A stretch of 58,468 bases of DNA from Clostridiales bacterium (lineage in GTDB: Bacteria > Bacillota > Clostridia > Peptostreptococcales > NVVX01), in contig JAJOKP010000006.1 of the NCBI GenBank assembly GCA_021129775.1, forward strand, positions 1-58,468, given 5' to 3'. The position numbers and the translations under genes were made by a program. Positions within the stretch are counted from its first letter, which is position 1; every line of letters starts with the position of its first letter. Of this stretch, positions 1 through 9,700 are shown piece by piece. The notes beneath the pieces were generated by a model. That model saw only the letters and a list, made by a program, of their open reading frames with translations. It had not been told where the DNA came from and searched no databases.

Positions 1-6
1 CCAATA

Positions 7-58
7 AATAATCCTACTGTAAAGCGCAAATATAATTTCGCACTGCAGTAGGATTATT
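7..58. repeat. Inverted repeat, left-end site of the Tn7-like element
   Basis: A perfect 13-bp inverted repeat (AATAATCCTACTG at 7-19 and its complement at 46-58) lies just before the first transposon gene. The right-hand arm with its flank (TTTCGCACTGCAGTAGGATT) matches, in inverted orientation, the repeats at the other end of the element around 3488, so I read it as an internal transposase-binding site of the left end. The outermost left terminus is not in the window. The arms could also form a hairpin in RNA. Confidence 0.5.
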
Positions 59-129
59 AGTTGCAAAATATTTTTTATGGGTATCTAATAAAGAGAAATC
101 AATAGCGAAAAGAGAGGGAGTGATTAATA

Positions 130-726
130 ATGCAAAAAATATTTGAGATAGAAGGAAGCATAGAAGAGTATGTAGAGAAAGGTCGAAAATACCAATTCCC
201 TCCACCACCATTTGAGAGTTGTCACAATTGCAAGAAGATGGTGCGTTTCGGAAAACATGGTTTCTATGATAGATATTCGATTTTAGAAACATTCAGTGGA
301 AATGTTGTTTGTAGACGCTATATCTGTCCACTTTGTAATCGCACAATATCATACCTTCCAAGCTTTTGCCTGCCTGGATTTACTTATGGCGTCAAAGAAA
401 TTTGGAGGTGTTTAAAAGAAATAATTTTATCTTATGGGACACTAAAAGCATGTTTAAATAAGTTGAATGATATTTATGTAAGGCTTAACATATCAAGGCA
501 GCTTGCTTATCACTACAAAAAAAGATTTATGAAAAATTTAATTCTTATTCAAATTGTATTGCGGCAAATGAACTCAAGAATCGAACTCCCAGAAGAGAAT
601 GTTTCACTAAGAGAAAGAGCAAAGAAGCTAGTTGAAATAATTAGGGAATCCCCTAAAGCAATTTGTTCCATCTCACAAGAATTTTATGCACTTTCAAACA
701 AAACATTCTTAACTCTTTCAAATTAA
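130..726 (+). CDS. DUF6431-like zinc-binding protein of the transposon
   Basis: A 198-residue protein that resembles the DUF6431 proteins often found first in Mu/Tn7-like elements; the family assignment is from memory. The visible core is a zinc-ribbon-like region at about residues 30-72, with a CHNCKK pair and a later CPLCNR pair plus Cys-Arg-Arg-Tyr between them, followed by a helical, basic C-terminal half. It starts at an ATG behind a GGGAG ribosome site. It lies upstream of the DDE transposase and the AAA ATPase on the same strand and is probably part of the same module. By position it may help in target or end recognition, but its biochemical role is unknown to me. There is no sign of truncation. 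Confidence 0.6.
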   Translation: MQKIFEIEGSIEEYVEKGRKYQFPPPPFESCHNCKKMVRFGKHGFYDRYSILETFSGNVVCRRYICPLCNRTISYLPSFCLPGFTYGVKEIWRCLKEIILSYGTLKACLNKLNDIYVRLNISRQLAYHYKKRFMKNLILIQIVLRQMNSRIELPEENVSLRERAKKLVEIIRESPKAICSISQEFYALSNKTFLTLSN

Positions 727-876
727 TTATAGCATTAATTAATTTGAATTAGAAGACCTCAAAAAAATAAAGGCTCCAACACTACATTTTCATATATTTC
801 AAATAGCGTGAGTGCTAAGATAAATATGTAGATGAAATGACAAGAGTTGCTAAATTTTAGAAGGAGGTCTCAAGAA

Positions 877-2262
877 ATGTTAGATGAAAATACAAGAAAT
901 GCAGTAGCTTTAAAAAGATTTTCTCTAATTAGTCCAGTGCTTAATGGACAGGTAACAAACAATAGAGAATATTATGCTGAGGTTACTGAAGGTTCTATTG
1001 ATATGCCGTATTATGGGGTGAAGAAATATGCACCTAAGACCGTAGAGACATGGTACACAGATTATATGAGGGGTGGACTTGATGCACTAAAACCACGTCC
1101 TAGAGGAGATAGAGGCGGAAGCAGAAAAATTAGCGAGGAGATTGGAGAGAAAATAATAGAAAAGAAAAAAATACATCCTAAAGCTCCAAACACCATTATT
1201 TATGAGTTGCTTATAAAGGATGGCATTCTAGATCCTACTAAAATATCAATAAGTAGTTTGTACCGATATCTAAAGTCTCAACCGCTAAACTCTGCACCAA
1301 TCGCTAGTGAAGAAAAAGAAATGAAACGTTTTTCACATGAGTATGTAAATCAATTAACGCAAACCGATCTCTTATATGGCCCATATGTAAGAGACGGAAA
1401 AAAAAGAAAACAAACTTATTTGTTCGCCTATTTAGATGACGCGAGCAGGCTAATTACACATGCGCAGTTTTATTTCTCTCAAAACTTTGAATCTTTAAGA
1501 CTTTCTTTTAAAGAAGCTGTCTTAAAGAGAGGGATCCCAACATTAATTTATACAGATAATGCAAAAATATATAGGTCACAGCAATTTGAATTACTGCTTG
1601 CAAGCTTAGGTTGTAGCTTAATTCATTCCCAGGTTTATGTACCAAATGGTCGCGGCAAAATAGAAAGATTTTTTTTAACTGTTAGAAAAAGGTTCTTGTC
1701 AGTACTGGACACAGACAAAATTAAAGGGATTGATGACTTAAACAACAAATTTTGGCAATGGTTAGATGCAGATTACAACAAGAAGAAACATAGTGCACTT
1801 GAGGGTCTGTCACCTCTTGATTTTTTCATGCTTCAAGTTGATAGAATTAAGTTATGTACTGATACTAAAGCTCTTGATGAAAAGTTTTTACTTAGAGCAA
1901 AAAGAAAAGTAGCTCATGATGGAACAATTAGTATTGATAAAGCACTCTTTGAAACCAAAATGAAGTTTGCTGGTATGCATGTGCAAGTAAGGTACGAGCC
2001 GTCAATGCTATTAACTTCTTCAAGTCCAGTTCTAATATATGTTGATGATAAAAAAGTAGGAGTAGCTAAGAGAGTTAATTTTCATGATAATGCTCACATG
2101 AAGCGCAGGGGTAGACCAACTAGTAGTTCTACTAAAGCAGTGGATAGTAATTCTTCAAGTATTGACGATGCTAAAAATACTACTTACGATAATCTCTTAG
2201 CTGGGCTACCATTAGAGCAGACAATATCTTTTACTCAAATGATGAATGAGGAGGAAAATTAA
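877..2262 (+). CDS. Mu/TnsB-type DDE transposase
   Basis: The strand-transferring transposase of the element. The N-terminal third is helix-turn-helix-like (about residues 50-140). The central rve-type catalytic domain shows the DDE triad: Asp in QTDLLYGP, Asp in YTDNAKIY and Glu in GRGKIERFF. A basic C-terminal region follows and ends next to the ATPase. The ORF track starts at 847, but AAGGAGGT lies seven bases before the ATG at 877, which I take as the true start (461 residues). The gene ends directly before the ATPase gene, as in tnsB-tnsC or mu-type pairs, which implies co-translation and a shared complex. Length and motifs look intact, so the enzyme may still be active. Confidence 0.85.
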   Translation: MLDENTRNAVALKRFSLISPVLNGQVTNNREYYAEVTEGSIDMPYYGVKKYAPKTVETWYTDYMRGGLDALKPRPRGDRGGSRKISEEIGEKIIEKKKIHPKAPNTIIYELLIKDGILDPTKISISSLYRYLKSQPLNSAPIASEEKEMKRFSHEYVNQLTQTDLLYGPYVRDGKKRKQTYLFAYLDDASRLITHAQFYFSQNFESLRLSFKEAVLKRGIPTLIYTDNAKIYRSQQFELLLASLGCSLIHSQVYVPNGRGKIERFFLTVRKRFLSVLDTDKIKGIDDLNNKFWQWLDADYNKKKHSALEGLSPLDFFMLQVDRIKLCTDTKALDEKFLLRAKRKVAHDGTISIDKALFETKMKFAGMHVQVRYEPSMLLTSSSPVLIYVDDKKVGVAKRVNFHDNAHMKRRGRPTSSSTKAVDSNSSSIDDAKNTTYDNLLAGLPLEQTISFTQMMNEEEN

Positions 2263-3063
2263 ATGTTTACACAATTTTTTGGGTTAAAATACAATCCTTT
2301 TTGTAAGGAATTTAACATAGACGAAACTTATGAGAGTGCTGATATTAAAGAGTTTAAGTCAAGATTTAAATACATTCAATCATCTCGTGGAATATTTCTT
2401 TTAATTGGAGAACCTGGTTCTGGTAAAACTACAGCTCTTAGAAATATTACATCTACGCTTAATCCTGGGCTGTTTAAGGTCTGCTACTGTACTTTGTCTA
2501 CTGTTACTGTATTAGATTTTTACAGAGGTATTTTGATGGCTCTAGGCGAAATTCCAAGTAGCAAGAAGGTCACAATGTTTCACCAAATTCAGCAGGCTAT
2601 TTGTTCTCTTTACTACGATCAAAAAATTACTCCTGTAATTATGTTAGACGAAATTCAAATGCTTTCTACTGCTATACTTGAAGATTTAAGGCTACTATTT
2701 AATTTCAAACTTGATTCTGAAAATCCTTTTATTCTAATTTTATCGGGTCAACCGTTAATTAGGAACAAACTTGGTCTATCGGTTAATTCCCCACTTAAAC
2801 AAAGAATAGCTATTAAACACGTTATGCAGGGTCTGAAAAAAGAAGAAACAGAGGATTATCTGGCTAAAAGATTAAGAGCAGCTGGCTCATTAAACACTGT
2901 TTTTACATCATCTGCAGCTGAGGCAATATACTCTCAGAGTAAAGGAATTCCCCGCTTAGTTAACAACCTTGCTACTTCTAGTCTTATGTACGCGTGCTCA
3001 GTGCGCAGGGAACAAGTTGACGAGGAAATTGTTTATCAGGGGCAGAAAGATTTTGATATTTAG
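2263..3063 (+). CDS. ExeA/TnsC-type AAA+ ATPase
   Basis: A 266-residue AAA+ ATPase of the ExeA/TnsC/MuB kind, which in related transposons binds target DNA and activates the DDE transposase. Walker A is GEPGSGKTT at about residues 48-56. Walker B is VIMLDEIQML near residue 126, followed by a sensor-type LSGQP segment. The GLKKEETEDYLAKRL stretch is typical of ExeA-like proteins. The start is an ATG preceded by GAGGAGG inside the transposase 3' end, with no spacer between the genes. This makes the pair a tightly coupled transposition module. I see no target-selector gene such as tniQ in the window, and no CRISPR. Confidence 0.85.
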   Translation: MFTQFFGLKYNPFCKEFNIDETYESADIKEFKSRFKYIQSSRGIFLLIGEPGSGKTTALRNITSTLNPGLFKVCYCTLSTVTVLDFYRGILMALGEIPSSKKVTMFHQIQQAICSLYYDQKITPVIMLDEIQMLSTAILEDLRLLFNFKLDSENPFILILSGQPLIRNKLGLSVNSPLKQRIAIKHVMQGLKKEETEDYLAKRLRAAGSLNTVFTSSAAEAIYSQSKGIPRLVNNLATSSLMYACSVRREQVDEEIVYQGQKDFDI

Positions 3064-3074
3064 GAGGAATAAAA

Positions 3075-3359
3075 ATGCTACGAAAGCAAAGCAAAAAGTA
3101 GAAAATCGGTATTCTTAGAAATCCAACTACAGTTAAATCTCTTGCTAAAGAGATAATCACCGCGAGCGACCACTACACCGCTAAAATGATGGATGAACAA
3201 GAATACCGCGAACTCATAATTTACTTTGCCACTCACCATGGCAAGAAATTATTCTCTGTAAATGGTTCTATTAATCCTACTATTAAGAATCGCATCGGGT
3301 CTAAGAGATGCTCTCTGGTAGAATTAATGCTTGCAGGCTTTCAGATTTCAATCATCTAG
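3075..3359 (+). pseudogene. Fourth transposon ORF, interrupted by an amber codon
   Basis: A perfect AGGAGGAAT ribosome site follows the ATPase stop and leads to an ATG at 3075. The frame then runs for 95 codons to a TAG at 3359, but codon 9 is also TAG (3099-3101), so the ORF track missed it. The rest reads as a plausible small basic protein, for example with EYRELIIYFATHHGKKLF in the middle, and has no other stop. I do not recognise the family. It could be a gene freshly killed by one base change (AAG to TAG), a read-through gene, or a gene restarted at an internal Met-Met near codon 36. The strong ribosome site argues that an intact version existed. Confidence 0.55.
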
Positions 3360-3389
3360 CGTTGCCTAAAAAGAACCATTAAACACATC

Positions 3390-3413
3390 AAAGGGCAGAT
3401 AGTTCTGCTCTTT
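3390..3413 (+). terminator. Terminator after the transposon genes
   Basis: Nine-base arms (AAAGGGCAG and CTGCTCTTT, one G-T pair) close a six-base loop and run into TTTTTG. It follows the last transposon ORF by about 30 bases. Confidence 0.7.
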
Positions 3414-3487
3414 TTGTATTTCTAACTTTATGTTATCATGATTGTTATGTATATGCAAATCGAGTTTTCACCATAAGCTAACAGTAA

Positions 3488-3611
3488 TCCTACTGTAATT
3501 CGAAAGTTTCGATTTTGGACCCTGCTACAATTCGAAAAATTATTGTATTTGTACGCAAAATGTGCCTAATTTAATTTGCAATTTAGTCCTAGTTTAATTC
3601 GAAAATCGACA
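3488..3611 (+). repeat. Right end of the Tn7-like element with repeated binding sites
   Basis: Four similar sites in the same direction begin near 3488, 3520, 3564 and 3587; the clearest share a core like CCTACTGTAATTCGAAA. Read inward on the minus strand, the outermost one gives TGTCGATTTTCGAATTAAAC, with the 5'-TGT expected for Tn7/Tn5090/Mu-like ends. That places the terminus at 3611. The base order directly beyond is an ISL3 transposase coding frame, so the junction is credible. Target duplication cannot be tested because the left terminus is outside the window. Confidence 0.6.
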
Positions 3612-3612
3612 C

Positions 3613-3792
3613 TTCATTGCAAACCTTAAAACAGATTATGAGGCTGTTATAAATGCTTCCACTCATAAAATGAATAATGGTATAGTTGAAGGGAATGTAA
3701 ACAAAGTGAAAGTAATTAAAAGGGATATGTATGGGCAAGCTTTAATTGATTTGCTAAAAGCGAAAGTCATATATCAATCTCATTTTTTATGA
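3613..3792 (+). pseudogene. C-terminal fragment of an ISL3-family transposase
   Basis: An open frame with no start reads through NGIVEGNVNKVKVIKRDMYG to a TGA at 3790. This resembles the C-terminal end of ISL3 (IS204/IS1001/IS1165) transposases, including the VEG glutamate region. The frame begins exactly at the predicted right end of the Tn7-like element, which therefore appears to have inserted into this gene; the 5' part should lie upstream of the window. There are no internal stops in the 59 codons that remain, so the disruption looks fairly recent. Confidence 0.65.
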
Positions 3793-3878
3793 TGCATTAA
3801 ACCGATTTTGAGGAAGAACCAGTTCTTATTTGCAACCTCTGATGTTTTTTGCAATAATAGAAGCTACTATGCAAGAAA

Positions 3879-4889
3879 CTAAAATTTGTTTTCTCTTTCT
3901 AAGTGTTCACGTTCTAGCTCAAGCTCTCTTATAAGCTCTTCTTCTGTAGGAAGATATAGTTTATATTTTGATGCAAAAATCTGATCGTTATCTTTTGGTA
4001 ATGTGTATTTGACAACTGATTCACTTTTATCAGCACAAAGAACAATTCCAATCGGCGGATTATCTTCCTCGTTGCTCACTTCACGAGTATAATAGTTCAC
4101 ATACATTTGCATTTGCCCTAAATCTTGATGTGTAAGATCTCCAATTTTAAGATCTACTAATACAAAACATTTTAGTATGTAATTGTAGAAAACTAAGTCA
4201 ATATAGAAATGTCTCCCATCAAAAGTGATTCTCTTTTGCCTTGCAACAAATGAAAACCCACGCCCCAACTCCAGCAAAAAAGTTTGTAGATGCTCTATCA
4301 GTGCCGCTTCTAAGTCTTTTTCATAAAGACTTGGAGATTGCTTTAAACCTAAAAATTCCAATACATAGGGATCTTTTATTACATCTTCTGGCTGCTTGCT
4401 TTTTTCTAGCGAAAAAATTTCTTCTCTCACAAGATTTTTCTCTTTGCTTGATAAAATCCTTTCGTAAAAGAACGAATTGATTTGCCTTTCTAGTTGCCTT
4501 GTGCTCCAGTTTGTCGCTACACATTCGTCTAAATAAAATTGCCTAGCATTATCATTTTCAACTCTCATAATCAATCGATAATGAGTCCAGCTTAATTCGT
4601 CACGCAGTGAGTGACGATTTTGAAAAGTTAAGTAGAATTGTCTCATATATTTAAGATTTGTAGTTGTAAAACCTCTCCCAAACTCTTTAGTTAATTGCTT
4701 TGATAATTCTTTTAATAAGTTTTTGCCATACTCTGCGCGTCCTTCTCCACCTTGTGTTGCAACAATGATTTTACCAATACTCCAATATGCTTCCACCATT
4801 GCAAAGTTAACTGATTTATATGCTTTAGTTCTCGCTAGCTGTAAAACTTCCTTGATTTCACTATACAAGTTCAACTCCGTTAAATCCAA
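3879..4889 (-). CDS. YhcG/DUF1016-type PD-(D/E)xK nuclease
   Basis: A 336-residue protein of the YhcG (DUF1016) family. The N-terminal half (about 1-170) is the DUF1016 winged-helix-like region, with YWSIGKII and RGFTTTNLKYMRQFY. The C-terminal half is a nuclease-like fold with FYIDLVFYN followed by LVDLKIG, a PD-(D/E)xK core in which the usual ELK is DLK. Family members often sit beside type I restriction loci, as here, and their exact role is unsettled. The start appears to be TTG, six bases after AGGAGGTG. It is the last gene of the minus-strand run that begins with hsdM, and about 170 bases separate it from mrr. Confidence 0.85.
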   Translation of the reverse strand: MDLTELNLYSEIKEVLQLARTKAYKSVNFAMVEAYWSIGKIIVATQGGEGRAEYGKNLLKELSKQLTKEFGRGFTTTNLKYMRQFYLTFQNRHSLRDELSWTHYRLIMRVENDNARQFYLDECVATNWSTRQLERQINSFFYERILSSKEKNLVREEIFSLEKSKQPEDVIKDPYVLEFLGLKQSPSLYEKDLEAALIEHLQTFLLELGRGFSFVARQKRITFDGRHFYIDLVFYNYILKCFVLVDLKIGDLTHQDLGQMQMYVNYYTREVSNEEDNPPIGIVLCADKSESVVKYTLPKDNDQIFASKYKLYLPTEEELIRELELEREHLERENKF

Positions 4890-5005
4890 AATCTACACCT
4901 CCTGTTCCATATGCGTAGCATCTAGAATTATAGCTATTTTCATATTCAACTGTTTGTTTAACCGCTTTGCAGCAGTTAAACCTTTCCCATTTTTCCGATT
5001 TCAAC

Positions 5006-5069
5006 AGAAAGACAGAAGCAGTTCTCCGTCTATGACAAATAAGTACTTGTCCCCTCTCTGTCCCTATAT
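5006..5069. repeat. Degenerate copy of the 'gacaggg' palindromic repeat
   Basis: The segment contains GACAGAAGCAGTTCTCCGTC and, further on, ACTTGTCCCCTCTCTGTCCC. Both resemble pieces of the better-kept repeats at 31400, 41936, 46675 and 49001. The last bases overlap the 3' end of mrr. It is too decayed to give clear ends. Confidence 0.4.
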
Positions 5070-5990
5070 TGATTCCTCATCAAAATAATCTGTATCAATT
5101 CTTTTCAAATAATATGTATTTTCAATAGATACACCTAAGTTGTGCTCAATCATAAGTGCTGCAAGAATTTTACCATCTACAAGCACAATTTTACAAGCAT
5201 GCTGCTTACTTACATATTCTTTTGCTTCTTTTGTAAATCTAGCTGTTGTGATAAATGCACCTTTTGCTGCACCTTGTCCTGTCAATGCCCCGACAAATTT
5301 TTGTAATTCTGGTCTTCCAACAGTTCTATCAATATCCCAACGCTTTGCTTGAATATAAATTTTATCAAATCCAAGCTTGTCTTCCTTTATAACACCATCA
5401 ACTCCTTCATCTCCTGATTTCCCAAGGATCTGACTGTTTTCAACCTTACTACCACCATAACCCATACTGACTAGCAAATCAACGACCAGTTTTTCAAAGA
5501 AATATGGAGAATGATTCATAACTTCCATTAATACATCATCTGCAAGAGTATTCGATATTGTTTTATATGCTCTGTCAAATAAATCTTGTGGCGACTCATC
5601 TAATAAGTCGTTATCAATATTTCCACTTATTAGCGTATCTTCTTCTACATTCCCAATAAATTTTTTGAATCCTTCGTACTTTTTCAAATAGTTTCGATCA
5701 ATTACCAAAGGATTTTCTAATATAACAGATTGTCCTAACTTGGTAATTCTAAAGGATGCCCTTGCAGGTGATTCGACCAACTTTGCTTTCTTTAAATAAG
5801 TCAAAGCCCAACCGATTCTACTTTTATAGAGAAGTTGTTTTCCACTTGGGATTATCTCTTCCATTTCTTCTTGTAATAAATTAAATTGTTCTGATAAAAT
5901 TCTATACATTTCAACACGTTTGTACGCCTGATTATCTTTCAACATCTCCAATATCGGTTTCATAAATTCATGATACTTTGGTATAGACAT
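5064..5990 (-). CDS. mrr: Mrr-type restriction endonuclease
   Basis: A 308-residue Mrr homologue; Mrr enzymes cut methylated or otherwise modified DNA in the cytoplasm. Residues 1-90 form the Mrr N-terminal winged helix (AYKRVEMYRILSEQF and the repeated WALTYLKKAKLVESP). The catalytic domain is at about 155-290, with the typical GDEGVDGVI and the IYIQAKRW motif (Asp and Gln-x-Lys of the PD-(D/E)xK fold). The length is normal and the motifs complete. It follows the metalloprotease gene by 45 bases on the same strand. Its presence next to a type I system suggests a combined defense block rather than a single-operon enzyme complex. Confidence 0.9.
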   Translation of the reverse strand: MSIPKYHEFMKPILEMLKDNQAYKRVEMYRILSEQFNLLQEEMEEIIPSGKQLLYKSRIGWALTYLKKAKLVESPARASFRITKLGQSVILENPLVIDRNYLKKYEGFKKFIGNVEEDTLISGNIDNDLLDESPQDLFDRAYKTISNTLADDVLMEVMNHSPYFFEKLVVDLLVSMGYGGSKVENSQILGKSGDEGVDGVIKEDKLGFDKIYIQAKRWDIDRTVGRPELQKFVGALTGQGAAKGAFITTARFTKEAKEYVSKQHACKIVLVDGKILAALMIEHNLGVSIENTYYLKRIDTDYFDEESI

Positions 5991-6034
5991 ATCTTCATAT
6001 CTCTTTTACTAATTTCTCGTCTTTTAAAATAATT

Positions 6035-6760
6035 CTACTCATAATCTAATTTATTTTCATACATATAGTCTAAAATATATTCATTCAATATGCTTTTTCT
6101 CATTCTCCAATCAGGCATAAACTTATCCATATATGCTACAAATACTTCGTTATGACTCTCTTCTAATAAATGTGTTAGTTCGTGAAGAACTATATATTCT
6201 AAGCAAGATAACGGCTTTTTCGCCAATTGAAGATTGATCCATATCCTCTTATCCACAGTGTTACAGGTACCCCAACGTGTCTTCATATTTTTAACTCTGC
6301 AACTATCAACTTTTATACCAATTCTTCTTTGCCAAATTTCAACAAACTTAGTAATTTCCTTTTTCAAGAGCTCCCTATACCATTTATTAAGAGCCGCTTC
6401 ACGCTGTTTAACTGTGCTTTTTTCTCTAACATATAAATATAACCTATCTCCCTTTATCTCTACACGATTTTTCTTACTACCATGTTTAATAACCAATCTA
6501 TATCGGTTTCCCCATACATAAACACTTTCTCCATCTATAAATCTCCGCTCTGACTGCCTAGCTTGATTCTTAAATCTTTCCTTTTGCTTTTTAATCCAAC
6601 CAATCTTAGAAACAATAAACAATCTAATAGCATCATCATCAACGGATAATGGGACAGATACTCTAACAATACCATTTGGCGGTAGTACGGAAAGATGCAT
6701 ATTTTTAATGTTTTTTTTAATAACTTGAATACCCATTCCACCAACTATTTCATTTACCAT
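6035..6760 (-). CDS. YgjP-like zinc metalloprotease in the hsd operon
   Basis: A YgjP/SprT-like (DUF45) protein with the zinc motif HELTH near residue 190 and a downstream ESHNEVF segment that could supply the third ligand. These proteins are commonly encoded beside hsdR, and their substrate is not known. The ORF track uses a TTG at 6763. I prefer the ATG at 6760, because AAGGAG lies seven bases ahead and the codon shares a base with the hsdR stop, giving translational coupling. It has no signal peptide, so it acts in the cytoplasm. It may process or turn over a restriction subunit, which is an inference from position only. Confidence 0.8.
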   Translation of the reverse strand: MVNEIVGGMGIQVIKKNIKNMHLSVLPPNGIVRVSVPLSVDDDAIRLFIVSKIGWIKKQKERFKNQARQSERRFIDGESVYVWGNRYRLVIKHGSKKNRVEIKGDRLYLYVREKSTVKQREAALNKWYRELLKKEITKFVEIWQRRIGIKVDSCRVKNMKTRWGTCNTVDKRIWINLQLAKKPLSCLEYIVLHELTHLLEESHNEVFVAYMDKFMPDWRMRKSILNEYILDYMYENKLDYE

Positions 6761-9700
6761 CAATACTCTCCTTGCCCTGTTATTATTTCAAAAACTTTTT
6801 CTATATCATCTTCACCTACTATCGGCCTTAAACCTCTCATAATTTTACGTTCTTTTGCTGGATCACCACGAAACGAATCTTGTTTGTACTTCTTCACTGT
6901 TTCATCAATTTCTAAAACAAGATCCTCATTTTGGGCATAATTATCATACAAAGCCCTAAGTGCTGGTGATTTCTTAATTGTATTTGGATAAAAAGAACTG
7001 CTCTCAGGGTCATTTACATTTTTAGTCAATTCGACAATCCTGTTTAAATACTTTTCATAATCTATAATATCTTTCTTGCGCTGTTCAATTAATTTGTTTA
7101 ATAAAGCAGACATTTTTTCAAAGTATTTTGGATTTGTAGATTTCTTTTCAACAATTTTTCGCCTAACATTATTTTCAATAACTTCAGCAACAGCACCTTT
7201 ATCCTTTTGAATGTTTTGGGGTAACTCACTTACAAATGCTGTTCCTTTTTCAATTATAAGTTGAATCAATGAGAAGTCATCTAGAGCTAACAAAGACTTA
7301 CTTTCTTTTGCATCGATATATGTATCTATTAAATGACGCATATCAGGTTCATATTTTTTTAGATCAATATAATCTCCACTCGCAAGTTTTATTTCGTCTT
7401 TTATTTTCTTATAGTTTAAAACTTCAATTCGAATTTTTTCTGCCTTTTTATGCGTATAACCTGCACTTATCATCTCACCACTTATTTCTGCGAAAGCACG
7501 AACTAGCGATGATGTTACTTTGTAAAGTACTACTCTCTTTGCTTCATTCATTTTAAGTTCCTCTAAGTCCTCAACATTTTCACCACAGAAATAGCGAATA
7601 TACTGGAGAGATCCTTTTGGAGATTCTACTGGTTCACAAAGTGAAAACAAGCTTTCTAATAGTTCTTCTAACTTATCTTTGCCTTCTTCTATTCTTGATT
7701 TAACAAGCCCAAGTACATCTTCTTTTTCATAACTATCAAAAGCTTCTATTGTGTAATCTTCAACAGCTTTTTCAAGACTTTTAAACAAATCCTTATAATC
7801 AATTATGTAACCATACTCTTTATCTTCACCATCTAGCCGATTGACACGGCAAATAGCTTGAAACAAACCATGGTCACGCATTGATTTATCAATATATAAA
7901 TATGTTGCTGAAGGAGCATCAAATCCTGTTAAAAGTTTATCTACAACTATTAATAACTTCATTTGACCAGGATCTTTAATAAATTTTTCTTTTACTTCTT
8001 TTTCAAACTCTTGAACTGATTTTCCGCCAAGCATTTTCATGTATGTATCATATTGTTCAATCAATTCAGTGTCTTCATCTAATCCAACACTTTCACCTTT
8101 GATATCAGCTATAGTTGGAATGTATGATGTAATTGTTGCACATTTTTTTAGCAGTGAATTTTGAAAGATTTCATAGTATTTGCAAGCCTGATATATACTA
8201 CTAGCAACAAGCATAGCATTACCTCTGCCGCTTTTTAATCTGTCTTTAATCTCCATATCGAAAACAATGTCATTAGCAATTCTTTCAAGGCGAGATTTCG
8301 AGCTAAATACTTTTTGCATAGTCCCCCAACGTTTTTTCAGCTGTGCTTTTGCACTGTCAGTAAGCCCACTTGTTTTCGCCTCAAACCATTCATCTATTTT
8401 TTTTTGAGATGTTATATTTTGCTCTATATCTTTTGCCTCATACCTTAAGTCTAAGACAACCTTATCTTTAACTGCTTCATCATATTTATATGTATGAATG
8501 TAGTTACCAAAAACTTCAAGACTTAAGGCTTTATCCTTTTTCATAAGTGGTGTACCTGTAAACCCAATAAAAAGAGCATCAGGAAGTATCGCTTGCATTG
8601 CAGCATGTAATTTCCCTGATTGTGTTCTGTGACATTCATCAACAAATACATGAATATTGCCTTTCGCTTTAAAATTACTTGGCAGATTATTTTTTATTTC
8701 ATCTATAAAATGATCATAGTCCTTATCTGATACGTCCCCACTTTTATTTCCAAATTTATGAACTAAAGAACAAAGTAAAATAGGTGTCGTCGAATTTAAT
8801 TTCATGATCAAATCATGTCCACTTACAGTTCTGTAGATAGTTTCAGAAACTCCAGTATAAACTTTTTCAATTTGATCATCAAGTTCTTCCCTGTCCGTAA
8901 TAATTAGAACCCTGGCATCATGAACATTCTCTTTTATCCATTTAGTAAGCCATACCATTGTTAAGCTTTTACCGCTACCTTGTGTGTGCCATATAATTCC
9001 ACCTTCGCGCCTTTTTATATACCTTTGTGATTCTACAACAGCAAAATATTGATTCGGTCTGCAAATCTTTTTTACACCGCTATCATAAATAATAAAAGAA
9101 TATAAAATTTCAATAATCCGGTTTTTATCAAACATTCCAATCACATTCTTATCAAGTTTTAACTCCTGTTTATCGCATCGTTTTCTAATATTTAATGAAA
9201 GTCTGTCCTTCACTTTTTCGTCTTCTTTCCATGATAAATAGTACTTTTCAGTAGTTTCTATTACTCCATATTTCAAGCCTTCTGTATTGTTTCCAGCACA
9301 AACCAACCCTATTGTTGAAAAAAACGGCTTAATAAAATTATCCTTTTGATTATCTAGATTTTGACGAATACCTTGCGATACAGATACTGTACTACGTTTC
9401 AATTCAATGATGCCAAGTGCAATCCCGTTAATATAAACAACTATATCTGGTCTTTTATTATTACTTCCTTTAACTGTAACTTCTTCTGCAATATAAAAAT
9501 CATTGTTTAACGGATTGCTCCAATCTATATAGTTAACACTTTGTTTTTTCTCTCCTACATTTAGTCGAATTTTTGCACCATATCTAATCAGAGAATATAC
9601 CTCTTTATTAACATCATATAAGCTCTTTTGCTGATTATCTGAAACCATTCTAATTTCTCTTATTGATCTATCAATTAGCTCTTTACTATATCCTTGTTTC

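Noticed and set aside
14-292. 92-residue minus-strand ORF in the track
   Set aside because: It is a shadow of the DUF6431-like gene and the end repeats; it has no ribosome site or family pattern.
3099-3101. Pyrrolysine codon in the fourth transposon ORF
   Set aside because: A single amber codon next to the start, with no pyl genes in the window, is better explained as mutation; kept only as an open question.
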